Assembly: GCF_036895565.1 (NCBI RefSeq) | Contig: NZ_CP145904.1 | Location: 744,001-808,000, forward strand | Direction: 5' to 3' | DNA length: 64,000 bases | DNA from: Flavobacterium sp. KS-LB2 | GTDB taxonomy: Bacteria > Bacteroidota > Bacteroidia > Flavobacteriales > Flavobacteriaceae | Shown here: positions 1 through 8,143 of the stretch, in pieces | Layout of the letters: each line of letters opens with the position of its first letter | Position numbering within the stretch: the first letter of the stretch is position 1 | Position numbers and translations under genes: made by a program | Notes under the pieces: model-generated | Databases searched by the model: none | The model's input: only the letters and a program-made list of their open reading frames with translations | What the model was told of the DNA's origin: nothing

Positions 1-2120
1 ACACCAGATCTGTAGAATCCAAATAGAAGGAAACGAAGGTTTTTGGTGGTTTTAAAATTACTATTGAAACGAGCATTAAAGGCTTCAGCATTCACTTCTT
101 TGGTTACCAAATCAAAAGTGTTATTGGATGTGTTTTGTACGGAAATTAATCCTTTCTGTTTGATGCTAGAAAAATCTATCGCAGGTTGAATGTCCCACCA
201 TTTTGTTATTTTATAGTTAGATGATAGTTCAAAACCAAAAGAGGTATTGGTATCAAAATTATCAAAACTCAGAATTTGGTTCTCTTGATTTTGAGGATCA
301 GGATAGATAATTCTATTGATTTCATTGTTTATTGCTCTTACAAAAACGCCTGTAGTAATCGTTCCTTTTGGGATCGTTTTGGTATAGTTCAGTTCTAATG
401 AATTTGTAAATTGTGGCTCTAATTCTGGGTTTCCTATTGAGGTTACTCTTGGAGTACTAAATTCACGGATGGGTTTTGTTTGTTCCAGTCCTGGACGGTC
501 TACACGACGACTATAGCTCATTTGAAATTGGTTTTTTTCATTTGGAGAAAAAGTCATAGAGGCTGATGGATAGAAAGTAATATAATCATCTTTAAATGCA
601 GAAGCGCCATTAAGTTTTGCACGGACATTGTAGCTTTCAAAACGACCGCCTAGCTGATATCCTATTTTTTCGAACTTTTGTCCAAAAGTAGCGTAAGCTG
701 AAAGGATGTCTAAATCATACGTGTAATCAGAGTTCGATAAAGAACTATTGTTGGTGTCGTAGTTGTTGTCTGTTCGAATCATTCTCGTCTCAGCGCCAAG
801 TTCTAATTTCGATTTCTCACTCAGTGGATTTACATAATCTAAATTAATGGTTGAATTTTGCCTTTTGTCAATAAGACGATCCATATAACCACTATTTGTC
901 ATGTTGGGATTGTTGAAAAGGGTCTGGAAGTTTCCGTTTTGTTTTTCAGAATAAATACTGTGATTTAGTTCTAAATCTACTGTTTCGCCTTCCTTTTTAG
1001 TCAAATGTTTGAATGCTAAATTGTAAGTTCCATCAATGTTATCCGATAAATAATTTGATTTTTGTACTAAATTATCTATCGTATTTACGTTCATAATGCT
1101 AACATCTACATTACCATCTCCCAATACTTTGTTTTGATTAGTGTAGACTGAAAGTGTATTTTTATCATTGATAAAATAGTCCATCCCAAATTTCAATAAG
1201 TGTGATTTGTCGTTGTTTTTAATATCAAACACTTGTTGGGAGTTGTCATCTAGTCTCGAAATGATACCTTCGTTGAATTTTTTTCCAAAATTATTGCCAT
1301 ACGTAGCAAAAAAGTTGACTTTCCCTGTACGGTAGTTCATATTCGTGGAGTTACTAATCTTTGGTGTTTTTGCAAAAGTTAGTCCAGTATTAATACTCGC
1401 ATTAAACCCATCGGAAGCGTTTTTATGCAAGACAATATTAATTATTCCTGACATTCCTTCTGGATTGTATTTTGCACTTGGATTGGTAATTAATTCGATT
1501 TTTTTGATAGAAGCCGAAGGAATTTGCTTTAACAATTGCGAAGCTTCAATGTTGCTTGGACGACCATCTATTAAAACACGCACGTTTTCGTTACCACGCA
1601 ACGATAATTTTCCGTCCTGATCTACGTTTACTGATGGGATGTTGTTCATGATTTCTGAGGCAGTTGCACCAGCAGAAATAAGATCTTTCCCAACGTTAAT
1701 CACTTTACGATCAATTTTTTGTTCGATGGAGGACTTCTCGCTTACAATTTCAACTCCCTTTAGTTGAATAGCATCTTCTTCAAGTGCTATTGTATTCAAG
1801 TTGATGTTGTTGTTTTCAGTTAATTTAGCGCTTTGAGAAATTGTTTTGTATCCAATGAATTGAATTTCGACAGTGTAATCCTTTACAGCTAAATTTTTTA
1901 TTTGAAAAGTCCCTTTGTCTGAGGTGATACCACCAGTTACTACCTTATTGTTTTCCTTTACTACAATATTTACATATGGTAAGGGATCGTTAGTCTTTTT
2001 GTCAATGATCTTTCCAGAAATCATTCCAGAACTTTCTAGTATGGGGGATTTGGCTGACGTTTGCGCCTGCATCGAAAACAACGTTCCGATAAAGCAGATT
2101 AAAATTAATTTTAGTTTCAT
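1..2120 (-). CDS. TonB-dependent outer membrane receptor, OMP beta-barrel family (3' end beyond window)
   Basis: I translated this frame from the ATG at 2120 leftwards; it stays open to base 1, so the C-terminus is missing. It starts with a signal peptide (MKLKLILICFIGTLFSMQAQ). A carboxypeptidase-regulatory-like domain follows (about residues 35-110, with the phrase GKIIDKKTNDPLPYVNI). Next is a plug domain (about 130-230, with LRGNENVRVLIDGRPS and IELITNPSAKYNPEG), then a long beta-barrel rich in aromatic and Asn residues. This order is that of the Bacteroidota receptors with an outer membrane protein beta-barrel (PF14905-like) domain. Such proteins move ligands across the outer membrane using TonB energy. 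The ligand cannot be told and no SusD-like partner is visible. A possible -7 element TACATTTG lies on the minus strand at 2157-2150. Confidence 0.9.
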   Translation of the reverse strand, partial: MKLKLILICFIGTLFSMQAQTSAKSPILESSGMISGKIIDKKTNDPLPYVNIVVKENNKVVTGGITSDKGTFQIKNLAVKDYTVEIQFIGYKTISQSAKLTENNNINLNTIALEEDAIQLKGVEIVSEKSSIEQKIDRKVINVGKDLISAGATASEIMNNIPSVNVDQDGKLSLRGNENVRVLIDGRPSNIEASQLLKQIPSASIKKIELITNPSAKYNPEGMSGIINIVLHKNASDGFNASINTGLTFAKTPKISNSTNMNYRTGKVNFFATYGNNFGKKFNEGIISRLDDNSQQVFDIKNNDKSHLLKFGMDYFINDKNTLSVYTNQNKVLGDGNVDVSIMNVNTIDNLVQKSNYLSDNIDGTYNLAFKHLTKKEGETVDLELNHSIYSEKQNGNFQTLFNNPNMTNSGYMDRLIDKRQNSTINLDYVNPLSEKSKLELGAETRMIRTDNNYDTNNSSLSNSDYTYDLDILSAYATFGQKFEKIGYQLGGRFESYNVRAKLNGASAFKDDYITFYPSASMTFSPNEKNQFQMSYSRRVDRPGLEQTKPIREFSTPRVTSIGNPELEPQFTNSLELNYTKTIPKGTITTGVFVRAINNEINRIIYPDPQNQENQILSFDNFDTNTSFGFELSSNYKITKWWDIQPAIDFSSIKQKGLISVQNTSNNTFDLVTKEVNAEAFNARFNSNFKTTKNLRFLLFGFYRSG

Positions 2121-2149
2121 GATTGATTTGATTTAATTGATTGATGATG

Positions 2150-2157
2150 CAAATGTA
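2150..2157 (-). promoter_or_regulatory. Candidate -7 element of the TonB-dependent receptor gene
   Basis: Read on the minus strand the bases are TACATTTG, a match to the Bacteroidota -7 consensus TAnnTTTG, 30 nt before the start codon. No convincing -33 element is visible. Confidence 0.45.
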
Positions 2158-2381
2158 TTCTTTTATATAATACTATGTTAAACATAATACCTTTTTTAAT
2201 AATATTTAACATTTTTTAACATAAACGGAATATTAAAAGTTTCTTAATAGACTTTCAAACAAGGATTTTGTTACATCAATTTTTGAAAAATAAATGGATG
2301 CATACCTTAAATGATAGTAAAAGCTTCATTTTTAGGTGTAAATTATCTTGTTTTCCAATTTTCAAATTCCTGCAATATGAC

Positions 2382-2389
2382 TATATTTG
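2382..2389 (+). promoter_or_regulatory. Candidate -7 element of argS
   Basis: TATATTTG matches TAnnTTTG and lies 23 nt before the ATG at 2413. It falls inside the upstream extension of the argS reading frame, which argues that the extension is not translated and that 2413 is the true start. Confidence 0.6.
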
Positions 2390-2412
2390 CAACCTTAAAA
2401 CCAATACACGAA

Positions 2413-4191
2413 ATGACATTACCACAGATTCTTACGCCCTCAATTGAAAAAGCGATACTCGCTTTGTTTGACGTTACGATTGACAAAGTTGAATTTCAAT
2501 CTACACGGAAAGAATTTGAAGGTGATATTACAATGGTTATTTTCCCATTGTTGAAAGTAGTTAAAAGTAATCCAGTAGAATTGGGGAATAAAATAGGAAA
2601 CTATTTAGTTGAAAATTTAGCTGAGGTGAGTCGTTTTAATGTGGTTTCAGGATTTTTGAATATCGTTATTTCGGATGCATATTATTTAGATTTCTTTGGA
2701 AAAATAAAAGATGACGTTGCGTTTGGTTTTGTTACTCCTAATCAAGATGACAAGGCAGTGATGGTTGAATATTCGTCGCCAAATACCAACAAACCCTTGC
2801 ATTTAGGTCATGTACGTAATAATCTTTTGGGATATTCAGTGGCTGAAATCATCAAAGCCTCGGGTAAGAAAGTGTATAAAACTCAAATCATTAATGATAG
2901 AGGTATCCATATTTGTAAATCGATGTTGGCTTGGCAAAAATTCGGAAATGGAGAAACGCCACAATCAACCGGTTTAAAAGGAGATAAATTAGTTGGAAAT
3001 TATTATGTAGCTTTTGATAAAGCGTATAAAGAAGAAATTGCGCAATTAATAAGCGCAGGTAAAACCGAAGAGGAAGCAAAAAAACAAGCTCCAATCATTT
3101 TGGAAGCGCAAGAAATGTTACTAAAATGGGAAGCTGGTGATGAAGCGGTAATCACGCTTTGGAAAACAATGAATCAATGGGTTTATGATGGTTTTGCTAC
3201 CACATACAAAAATTTAGGTGTTGATTTTGATGCGTATTATTATGAAAGTAATACTTATTTGTTAGGAAAAGATGTTGTTCAAATTGGTTTAGATAGAGGC
3301 GTTTTCGAAAAAGATCCTGATGGTTCGGTTTGGATTGATTTAACCGAAGAAGGTTTAGACCGTAAAATTGTATTGCGCTCCGATGGTACTGCAGTTTATA
3401 TGACACAGGATATTGGAACTGCAATTCAGCGTGTGAAGGATTATCCAGATGTAGGCGGAATGGTTTATACGGTTGGAAATGAACAAGATTACCATTTTAA
3501 AGTGTTGTTTCTTATCTTGAAAAAATTAGGTTTTGATTGGTCCAAGAACTTGTTTCATTTGTCTTACGGAATGGTAGATTTGCCTTCAGGTAAAATGAAA
3601 AGTCGTGAAGGAACAGTTGTTGATGCTGATGATTTGATGCAAGAAATGACCGATACAGCACAAAAAATTGCTGAAGATTTAGGGAAATTAGACTCCTATT
3701 CTCCCGAAGAAAAAGCAAAATTATATAGCACAATTGGTTTAGGGGCTTTGAAATATTATATTTTAAAAGTAGATCCAAAAAAACGAATCCTTTTTAATCC
3801 AGAAGAATCAGTAGATTTTGCAGGAAATACGGGGCCATTCATTCAATATACGTATGCCAGAATACAATCGATTATTCGTAAAGCAAATTTTGACTTTTTG
3901 AATACATCAAAAATGACAACGCTACATGAAAAAGAGAAAGAACTGGTAAAACAATTAGAGTTGTTTCCTGAAGTGATTCAAAATGCGGCGCAACATCACA
4001 GTCCGGCTCTACTGGCAAATTTCACCTACGATTTAGTTCGCGAATACAATTCCTTCTATCAGGCAGTTCCTATTCTTGGAGAAGAGGATTTAGAAAAGAA
4101 AATTTTCAGAGTGCAATTGTCTAAAAAAGTGGCAGATACCATTGCAGCTTCATTTAAGTTGCTAGGAATTAATGTTCCCGAGAGAATGTAA
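2413..4191 (+). CDS. argS: Arginine--tRNA ligase
   Basis: Class I aminoacyl-tRNA synthetase that charges tRNA-Arg with arginine in the cytoplasm. The N-terminal additional domain covers about residues 1-110. The HIGH-like signature appears as HLGH near residue 131 in the phrase NTNKPLHLGHVRNN. The KMSKS region appears as GKMKSREGTV near 393. The DALR anticodon-binding domain fills the C-terminal 120 residues (FIQYTYARIQSI onward). The frame stays open upstream to 2311. I chose ATG 2413 because MTLPQILTPSIEKAI begins the family's N-terminal domain and because a promoter-like TATATTTG lies just upstream. The length, 592 residues, is normal for the family. A hairpin terminator follows the stop. 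Confidence 0.95.
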   Translation: MTLPQILTPSIEKAILALFDVTIDKVEFQSTRKEFEGDITMVIFPLLKVVKSNPVELGNKIGNYLVENLAEVSRFNVVSGFLNIVISDAYYLDFFGKIKDDVAFGFVTPNQDDKAVMVEYSSPNTNKPLHLGHVRNNLLGYSVAEIIKASGKKVYKTQIINDRGIHICKSMLAWQKFGNGETPQSTGLKGDKLVGNYYVAFDKAYKEEIAQLISAGKTEEEAKKQAPIILEAQEMLLKWEAGDEAVITLWKTMNQWVYDGFATTYKNLGVDFDAYYYESNTYLLGKDVVQIGLDRGVFEKDPDGSVWIDLTEEGLDRKIVLRSDGTAVYMTQDIGTAIQRVKDYPDVGGMVYTVGNEQDYHFKVLFLILKKLGFDWSKNLFHLSYGMVDLPSGKMKSREGTVVDADDLMQEMTDTAQKIAEDLGKLDSYSPEEKAKLYSTIGLGALKYYILKVDPKKRILFNPEESVDFAGNTGPFIQYTYARIQSIIRKANFDFLNTSKMTTLHEKEKELVKQLELFPEVIQNAAQHHSPALLANFTYDLVREYNSFYQAVPILGEEDLEKKIFRVQLSKKVADTIAASFKLLGINVPERM

Positions 4192-4202
4192 TATACAATA
4201 TG

Positions 4203-4233
4203 AAAACGACTTCCTTTTGAGGTCGTTTTTTTT
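4203..4233 (+). terminator. Terminator after argS
   Basis: The arms AAAACGAC and GTCGTTTT enclose a short loop and are followed by a run of T, 12 nt after the argS stop codon. Confidence 0.75.
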
Positions 4234-4277
4234 AACAACAATCAACAAAATGCCTTGTCAATATTCTAATTATCTAA

Positions 4278-4307
4278 TTGCCTAATTTCCTAATTAGTTT
4301 ATCTTTG
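4278..4307 (+). promoter_or_regulatory. Candidate promoter of ffh
   Basis: TTG at 4278-4280 and TATCTTTG at 4300-4307 are separated by 19 bp. This matches the Bacteroidota housekeeping promoter layout, 23 nt before the ffh ATG. Confidence 0.65.
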
Positions 4308-4329
4308 CATTTCAAAATAAATCAATACT

Positions 4330-5679
4330 ATGTTCGATAATTTAAGCGATAAACTAGATAAAGCCTTTCATATACTTAAAGGTCACGGAAAAATCACCGA
4401 AGTAAATGTAGCCGAAACGCTAAAAGAAGTTCGTCGTGCTTTACTTGATGCCGATGTAAATTTTAAAATTGCTAAAGATTTTACTACTAAAGTAAAAGAG
4501 AAAGCAATAGGTCAGGATGTATTGACTACACTTCAACCAGGACAATTATTGGTGAAGTTAGTAAAAGATGAATTGACTGAATTAATGGGTGGTGATGTTG
4601 CTGGAATCAATCTTTCGGGTAATCCATCGATTATTTTAATGTCAGGTTTGCAAGGATCAGGAAAAACAACTTTCTCAGGAAAGCTTGCAAATTATCTTTT
4701 AACAAAGAAAAATAAAAAACCATTATTAGTAGCCTGTGATATATACCGTCCTGCGGCGATTCAACAATTATATGTTGTTGGAGATTCGATAGGTGTTGAG
4801 GTATATTCAGAGCCAGAGAACAAAAATCCAGTAGAAATTGCTCAAAATGCAATCAAACATGCGAAAGCAAATGGCTTCAATGTAGTGATTGTCGATACTG
4901 CAGGACGTTTGGCAGTTGATGAGGAAATGATGAATGAAATTGAACGCGTTCATAAAGCAATTCAACCAAATGAAACGTTGTTTGTAGTGGATGCAATGAC
5001 GGGTCAAGATGCCGTAAATACTGCAAAAGCCTTCAATGAAAGATTAAATTTTGATGGGGTTATTTTAACTAAATTAGATGGTGATACACGTGGAGGAGCT
5101 GCGATTTCGATTAAAACAGTAGTTAATAAGCCAATCAAGTTTGTCGGAACAGGGGAAAAGATGGATGCTATTGATGTATTCTATCCAATTCGTATGGCCG
5201 AAAGAATTCTGGGAATGGGAGACGTTGTCTCTTTGGTGGAAAGAGCTCAAGAACAATTTGACGAAGAAGAAGCTAGAAAAATCCAAAAGAAAATTGCCAA
5301 AAACGAATTCGGTTTTGATGATTTCCTTTCTCAAATTCAGCAAGTGAAGAAAATGGGTAACATGAAAGATTTGGTTGGAATGATACCAGGTGCTTCAAAA
5401 GCCATGAAAGATGTAGAGATAGAAGATGATGCATTCAAGCATATTGAAGCAATCATTCACTCGATGACTCCAATTGAAAGGAGCAAGCCTGCTCTAATTG
5501 ATGTCAAAAGAAAAGCGAGAATTGCAAAAGGTTCCGGAACCAAAATCGAACAAGTAAATCAATTGATGAAGCAGTTTGACCAAATGAGCAAAATGATGAA
5601 AATGATGCAAGGACCAGGAGGAAAAAACCTAATGAAAATGATGGGTGGCATGAAAGGCGGAATGCCAGGAATGAGATAA
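4330..5679 (+). CDS. ffh: Signal recognition particle protein Ffh (SRP54)
   Basis: GTPase of the signal recognition particle. It binds hydrophobic signal sequences on ribosomes and hands the complex to FtsY at the inner membrane. The N-terminal helical bundle (1-90) leads into the G domain, with P-loop GLQGSGKTT near 105, DTAGR near 190 and TKLDG near 249. From about 300 to the end lies the methionine-rich M domain, with MKMMQGPGGKNLMKMMGG near the C-terminus. The length of 449 residues is normal. The gene stands alone, with a promoter upstream and an inverted repeat between it and folD. SRP RNA was not recognised in this window. Confidence 0.97.
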   Translation: MFDNLSDKLDKAFHILKGHGKITEVNVAETLKEVRRALLDADVNFKIAKDFTTKVKEKAIGQDVLTTLQPGQLLVKLVKDELTELMGGDVAGINLSGNPSIILMSGLQGSGKTTFSGKLANYLLTKKNKKPLLVACDIYRPAAIQQLYVVGDSIGVEVYSEPENKNPVEIAQNAIKHAKANGFNVVIVDTAGRLAVDEEMMNEIERVHKAIQPNETLFVVDAMTGQDAVNTAKAFNERLNFDGVILTKLDGDTRGGAAISIKTVVNKPIKFVGTGEKMDAIDVFYPIRMAERILGMGDVVSLVERAQEQFDEEEARKIQKKIAKNEFGFDDFLSQIQQVKKMGNMKDLVGMIPGASKAMKDVEIEDDAFKHIEAIIHSMTPIERSKPALIDVKRKARIAKGSGTKIEQVNQLMKQFDQMSKMMKMMQGPGGKNLMKMMGGMKGGMPGMR

Positions 5680-5695
5680 AAATGAATCAAAAGTA

Positions 5696-5730
5696 GAAAG
5701 TCTTAAAGTCGTAATGATTTTAAGACTTTC
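5696..5730. terminator. 12-bp inverted repeat between ffh and folD
   Basis: Perfect arms GAAAGTCTTAAA (5696-5707) and TTTAAGACTTTC (5719-5730) around an 11-nt loop. No clear T tract follows, so it may be a weak terminator or an mRNA-stabilising hairpin at the end of ffh. Confidence 0.5.
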
Positions 5731-5757
5731 GGCTTTAATATATTAAACCAGACAACA

Positions 5758-6639
5758 ATGCAACTACTAGACGGAAAAAAAACAGCGGAAGATATTAAGA
5801 GTGAAATCGCTGTAGAAGTACAAAAAATGAAAGACAATGGGGAGAAAGTACCTCATTTAGCAGCCCTAATTGTAGGGAATGATGGTGCTAGTTTGACTTA
5901 TGTAGGAAGTAAGGTAAAAGCATGTGAAAGAGTAGGTTTTGAATCTACCTTAGTAAAAATGCCAAGTACAACTACTGAAGTTGAATTATTGAAAAAGATC
6001 AAGGAATTGAATGAGAATGATGCCATTGATGGATTTATCGTTCAATTGCCTCTTCCAGAACAAATAGACGAGCAAAAAGTATTAATGGCGGTTGATCCAA
6101 GTAAAGATGTGGATGGATTTCATCCTGAGAATTTTGGAAAAATGGCGTTGGACATGACTACTTTTATTCCAGCAACACCTTTCGGAATTTTAGAATTGTT
6201 AGAAAGATACGGAGTAGAGACCAAAGGTAAACATACCGTAGTTATTGGGCGTAGTCATATTGTGGGAAGACCAATGAGTATTTTGATGGGAAGAAAAGGT
6301 TTTCCTGGGAATTCAACAGTCACTTTGACACACAGTTACACTAAAAATATTGAAGAAATTACCATTCAGGCAGACATTATTATCACAGCTTTGGGCGTTC
6401 CTAATTACCTGAAAGCAAATATGGTAAAAGATGGAGTAGTGGTTATTGATGTAGGTATTACTCGTGTTCCAGATGAAACAAACGAAAAAGGATATGTAAT
6501 CACTGGCGATGTTGATTTTGAAAATGTAAGTAAAAAATCCTCTTTTATTACTCCGGTTCCAGGTGGAGTAGGGCCTATGACCATCGCGATGTTGTTGAAA
6601 AATACGCTTTTGGCAAGAGAAATGAAAAGAAATAAATAA
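5758..6639 (+). CDS. folD: Bifunctional methylenetetrahydrofolate dehydrogenase / methenyltetrahydrofolate cyclohydrolase
   Basis: Interconverts 5,10-methylene-, 5,10-methenyl- and 10-formyl-tetrahydrofolate in one-carbon metabolism, using NADP(H). The catalytic domain carries YVGSKVKACERVGF near residue 48, with the Tyr-x3-Lys pair of the active site. IVQLPLPEQID near 98 and VDGFHPENFGKM near 118 are family signatures. The Rossmann domain begins with VIGRSHIVGRP near 162 and ends with the family motif TPVPGGVGPMT. The usual Pro-Cys-Thr-Pro stretch reads PATP here. The length of 293 residues is normal. A strong terminator follows. Confidence 0.96.
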   Translation: MQLLDGKKTAEDIKSEIAVEVQKMKDNGEKVPHLAALIVGNDGASLTYVGSKVKACERVGFESTLVKMPSTTTEVELLKKIKELNENDAIDGFIVQLPLPEQIDEQKVLMAVDPSKDVDGFHPENFGKMALDMTTFIPATPFGILELLERYGVETKGKHTVVIGRSHIVGRPMSILMGRKGFPGNSTVTLTHSYTKNIEEITIQADIIITALGVPNYLKANMVKDGVVVIDVGITRVPDETNEKGYVITGDVDFENVSKKSSFITPVPGGVGPMTIAMLLKNTLLAREMKRNK

Positions 6640-6660
6640 AGAGAAAAATAGTTTTGATTG

Positions 6661-6694
6661 AAAGCCTTAAATGTACGTTTAAGGCTTTTTTTAT
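6661..6694 (+). terminator. Terminator after folD
   Basis: A perfect 11-bp stem, AAAGCCTTAAA (6661-6671) with TTTAAGGCTTT (6678-6688), is followed by a T-rich tract. Confidence 0.85.
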
Positions 6695-6720
6695 TTATTA
6701 GACATATAAAATTCCGATAA

Positions 6721-6754
6721 TTGATACTTAAACGGAATTTAAAGAATACTTTTG
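6721..6754 (+). promoter_or_regulatory. Candidate promoter of the corA leader
   Basis: TTG at 6721-6723 and TACTTTTG at 6747-6754 (TAnnTTTG) are separated by 23 bp. The transcript would start near 6760, so the 6777 mini-ORF lies inside an untranslated leader of about 100 nt before corA. Confidence 0.6.
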
Positions 6755-6776
6755 CAGCACTAAAAAAAACTTTAAA

Positions 6777-6809
6777 ATGGACGATTATTATTCGGAAATG
6801 TTAAACTGA
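6777..6809 (+). CDS. Putative leader peptide upstream of corA, possible -1 frameshift site
   Basis: A 10-codon ORF, MDDYYSEMLN, ends in the double stop TGATAG. It begins about 17 nt after the predicted transcription start and follows an A-rich stretch. Its last two codons with the preceding base read G-TTA-AAC (6800-6806), correctly phased as a -1 slippery heptamer. A small stem-loop (6813-6838) follows 6 nt later. Reading on in the -1 frame gives LIEHLNCFQEAVNKPIEF and a stop at 6860-6862, one base before the corA ATG. This could be a regulatory leader, or a tiny gene broken by a one-base deletion. No homology is known to me. The function is inferred from layout only. Confidence 0.4.
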   Translation: MDDYYSEMLN

Positions 6810-6812
6810 TAG

Positions 6813-6838
6813 AGCACTTGAATTGTTTTCAAGAGGCT
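6813..6838 (+). other. Stem-loop in the corA leader
   Basis: The stem CTTGAA (6817-6822) pairs with TTCAAG (6828-6833) around a 5-nt loop. AGC (6813-6815) can extend it by pairing with GCT (6836-6838) across a small internal loop. It lies just past the double stop codon of the mini-ORF. The stem is A/T-rich and so only moderately stable. Confidence 0.4.
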
Positions 6839-6863
6839 GTAAATAAACCTATAGAATTTTGAA

Positions 6864-7790
6864 ATGAGAGCTTTTTACAAAAACAATAACGGATTAATTG
6901 CCAATCCTGAATGGACTCCGAACTGCTGGATAAATATTGAATGCCCTACCGAAGCAGAAAAAAAATATGTACTCGAAGAATTACAAATTCCAGAAGCATT
7001 TTATAATGACATCGAAGATATTGATGAAAGACCAAGGATAGAAATTGAAAATGGTTGGACTTTGATTATCATGCGAATTCCTGTGAAAAGCAATGATATA
7101 AAACTGCCTTTTCACACCATTCCTGTTGGTGTTATTTTTAAGGATGAAGTTTGCATCACAATCAGTTTTCATCAAACGGAGATGCTTACTGATTTCGTGA
7201 CCTACACCAAACGCAAGAATATTAATATTAAGGATAACTTCGATTTAGTGCTGAAATTATTGCTTTCCTCTAGTGTTTGGTTTTTGAAATACTTAAAGCA
7301 AGTCAACCAAAAAATAAAACTAGCCGAGGACAATTTAGAAAAATCAATTAAAAATGAGGAATTGCAGGCATTGCTTCAAATAGAAAAATGTTTGGTATTC
7401 TTTATGACTTCTTTGAAAGGAAATGATATTTTGTTGCACCGGATCAAGAATATAAAATCTCAAAAAGAGCATTTTGATTCGGATTTATTGGAGGATGTGG
7501 AAATTGAATTGCGTCAGGCACAGGAAACTACTAATATTTATAGCGACATTTTAACGGGAACCATGGATGCGTATGCTTCTGTTATTTCTAATAATATGAA
7601 TACGATTATGAAGCAAATGACTTCTATCTCGATAATTCTGATGATTCCAACATTGATTGCCAGTTTGTATGGAATGAATGTACCCAATGATTTACAGGAT
7701 AATCACTATGGAATATGGATTGTCATTTCCGTATCTGTTTTGTTATCTGCTTTTGGGGTGTTTTTATTCAAAAGAAAAAGATGGTTTTGA
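6864..7790 (+). CDS. corA: CorA family magnesium transport protein
   Basis: Inner membrane pentameric channel for Mg2+ (possibly Co2+ or Ni2+). The long cytoplasmic N-terminal domain (1-240) holds the acidic stretch DIEDIDERPRIEIE near 48 and the long helix of the funnel. Two transmembrane helices follow at about 248-267 and 281-300. The family signature GMN occurs in YGMNVP at about 268, at the end of the first helix. The C-terminus is basic (FKRKRWF), as usual. The length of 308 residues is normal. The start at 6864 is one base past the stop of the -1 frame of the leader ORF, so translational coupling is possible. No long riboswitch was recognised. Confidence 0.92.
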   Translation: MRAFYKNNNGLIANPEWTPNCWINIECPTEAEKKYVLEELQIPEAFYNDIEDIDERPRIEIENGWTLIIMRIPVKSNDIKLPFHTIPVGVIFKDEVCITISFHQTEMLTDFVTYTKRKNINIKDNFDLVLKLLLSSSVWFLKYLKQVNQKIKLAEDNLEKSIKNEELQALLQIEKCLVFFMTSLKGNDILLHRIKNIKSQKEHFDSDLLEDVEIELRQAQETTNIYSDILTGTMDAYASVISNNMNTIMKQMTSISIILMIPTLIASLYGMNVPNDLQDNHYGIWIVISVSVLLSAFGVFLFKRKRWF

Positions 7791-8092
7791 TTTTTAGTTA
7801 ATAATAATCTTACTTTTTTCCGTTCTCGATTCAATTAAACATTTAAACAAGTAATTAAATAGTATAAAATAAAAATTTCAAACAAAGACGTACTAATGCT
7901 TTTCTTAGGATTTGCTAATTTTTTATCATACAAACAATTTACGATTGGGATTTATGCTATTGACGAGATTTAAATAGGTTGGGAATCAGTCTCTAAATAG
8001 ATTCTAAAAACGAATCCTTTACACCAATCTTTTCTTTACATTGAGATGGATTTAATTTTAAAATAAATTTATTAAAATTAAATCCATTTTTA
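7791..8092. other. Intergenic region after corA
   Basis: About 300 nt, A/T-rich, with no convincing ORF on either strand. Its only clear structure is the 16-bp hairpin at 8046-8087, listed separately. Confidence 0.6.
8046..8087 (+). terminator. 16-bp A/T-rich hairpin followed by T-rich tract
   Basis: Perfect arms at 8046-8061 (ATGGATTTAATTTTAA) and 8072-8087 around a 10-nt loop, followed by TTTTATTTTG. It sits 255 nt past corA and directly before the next promoter. It could end corA transcription or insulate the promoter. Confidence 0.5.
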
Positions 8093-8123
8093 TTTTGCAA
8101 TCTAAAAATAATATATAACTTTG
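8093..8123 (+). promoter_or_regulatory. Promoter of the 8144-10496 unit
   Basis: TTTTG at 8093-8097 and TAACTTTG at 8116-8123, separated by 18 bp, match the Bacteroidota -33/-7 consensus. The predicted start of transcription coincides with the palindrome at 8130-8139. Confidence 0.75.
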
Positions 8124-8129
8124 TATTTC

Positions 8130-8139
8130 AAAGTACTTT
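8130..8139. promoter_or_regulatory. Candidate operator 1, palindrome AAAGTACTTT
   Basis: A perfect 10-bp palindrome placed at the predicted transcription start, between the -7 element and the start codon at 8144. The same 10 bases recur at 9088-9097, ahead of the third gene. A repressor bound here would block initiation. The winged-helix protein encoded at 8761 is the natural candidate. Confidence 0.55.
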
Positions 8140-8143
8140 ATTT

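Noticed and set aside
2311..2412. N-terminal extension of argS
   Set aside because: The extension contains a promoter-like TATATTTG and does not belong to the family's N-terminal domain.
2891..5343. Minus-strand ORFs within argS and ffh
   Set aside because: Antisense shadows of well-supported genes with no recognisable protein features.
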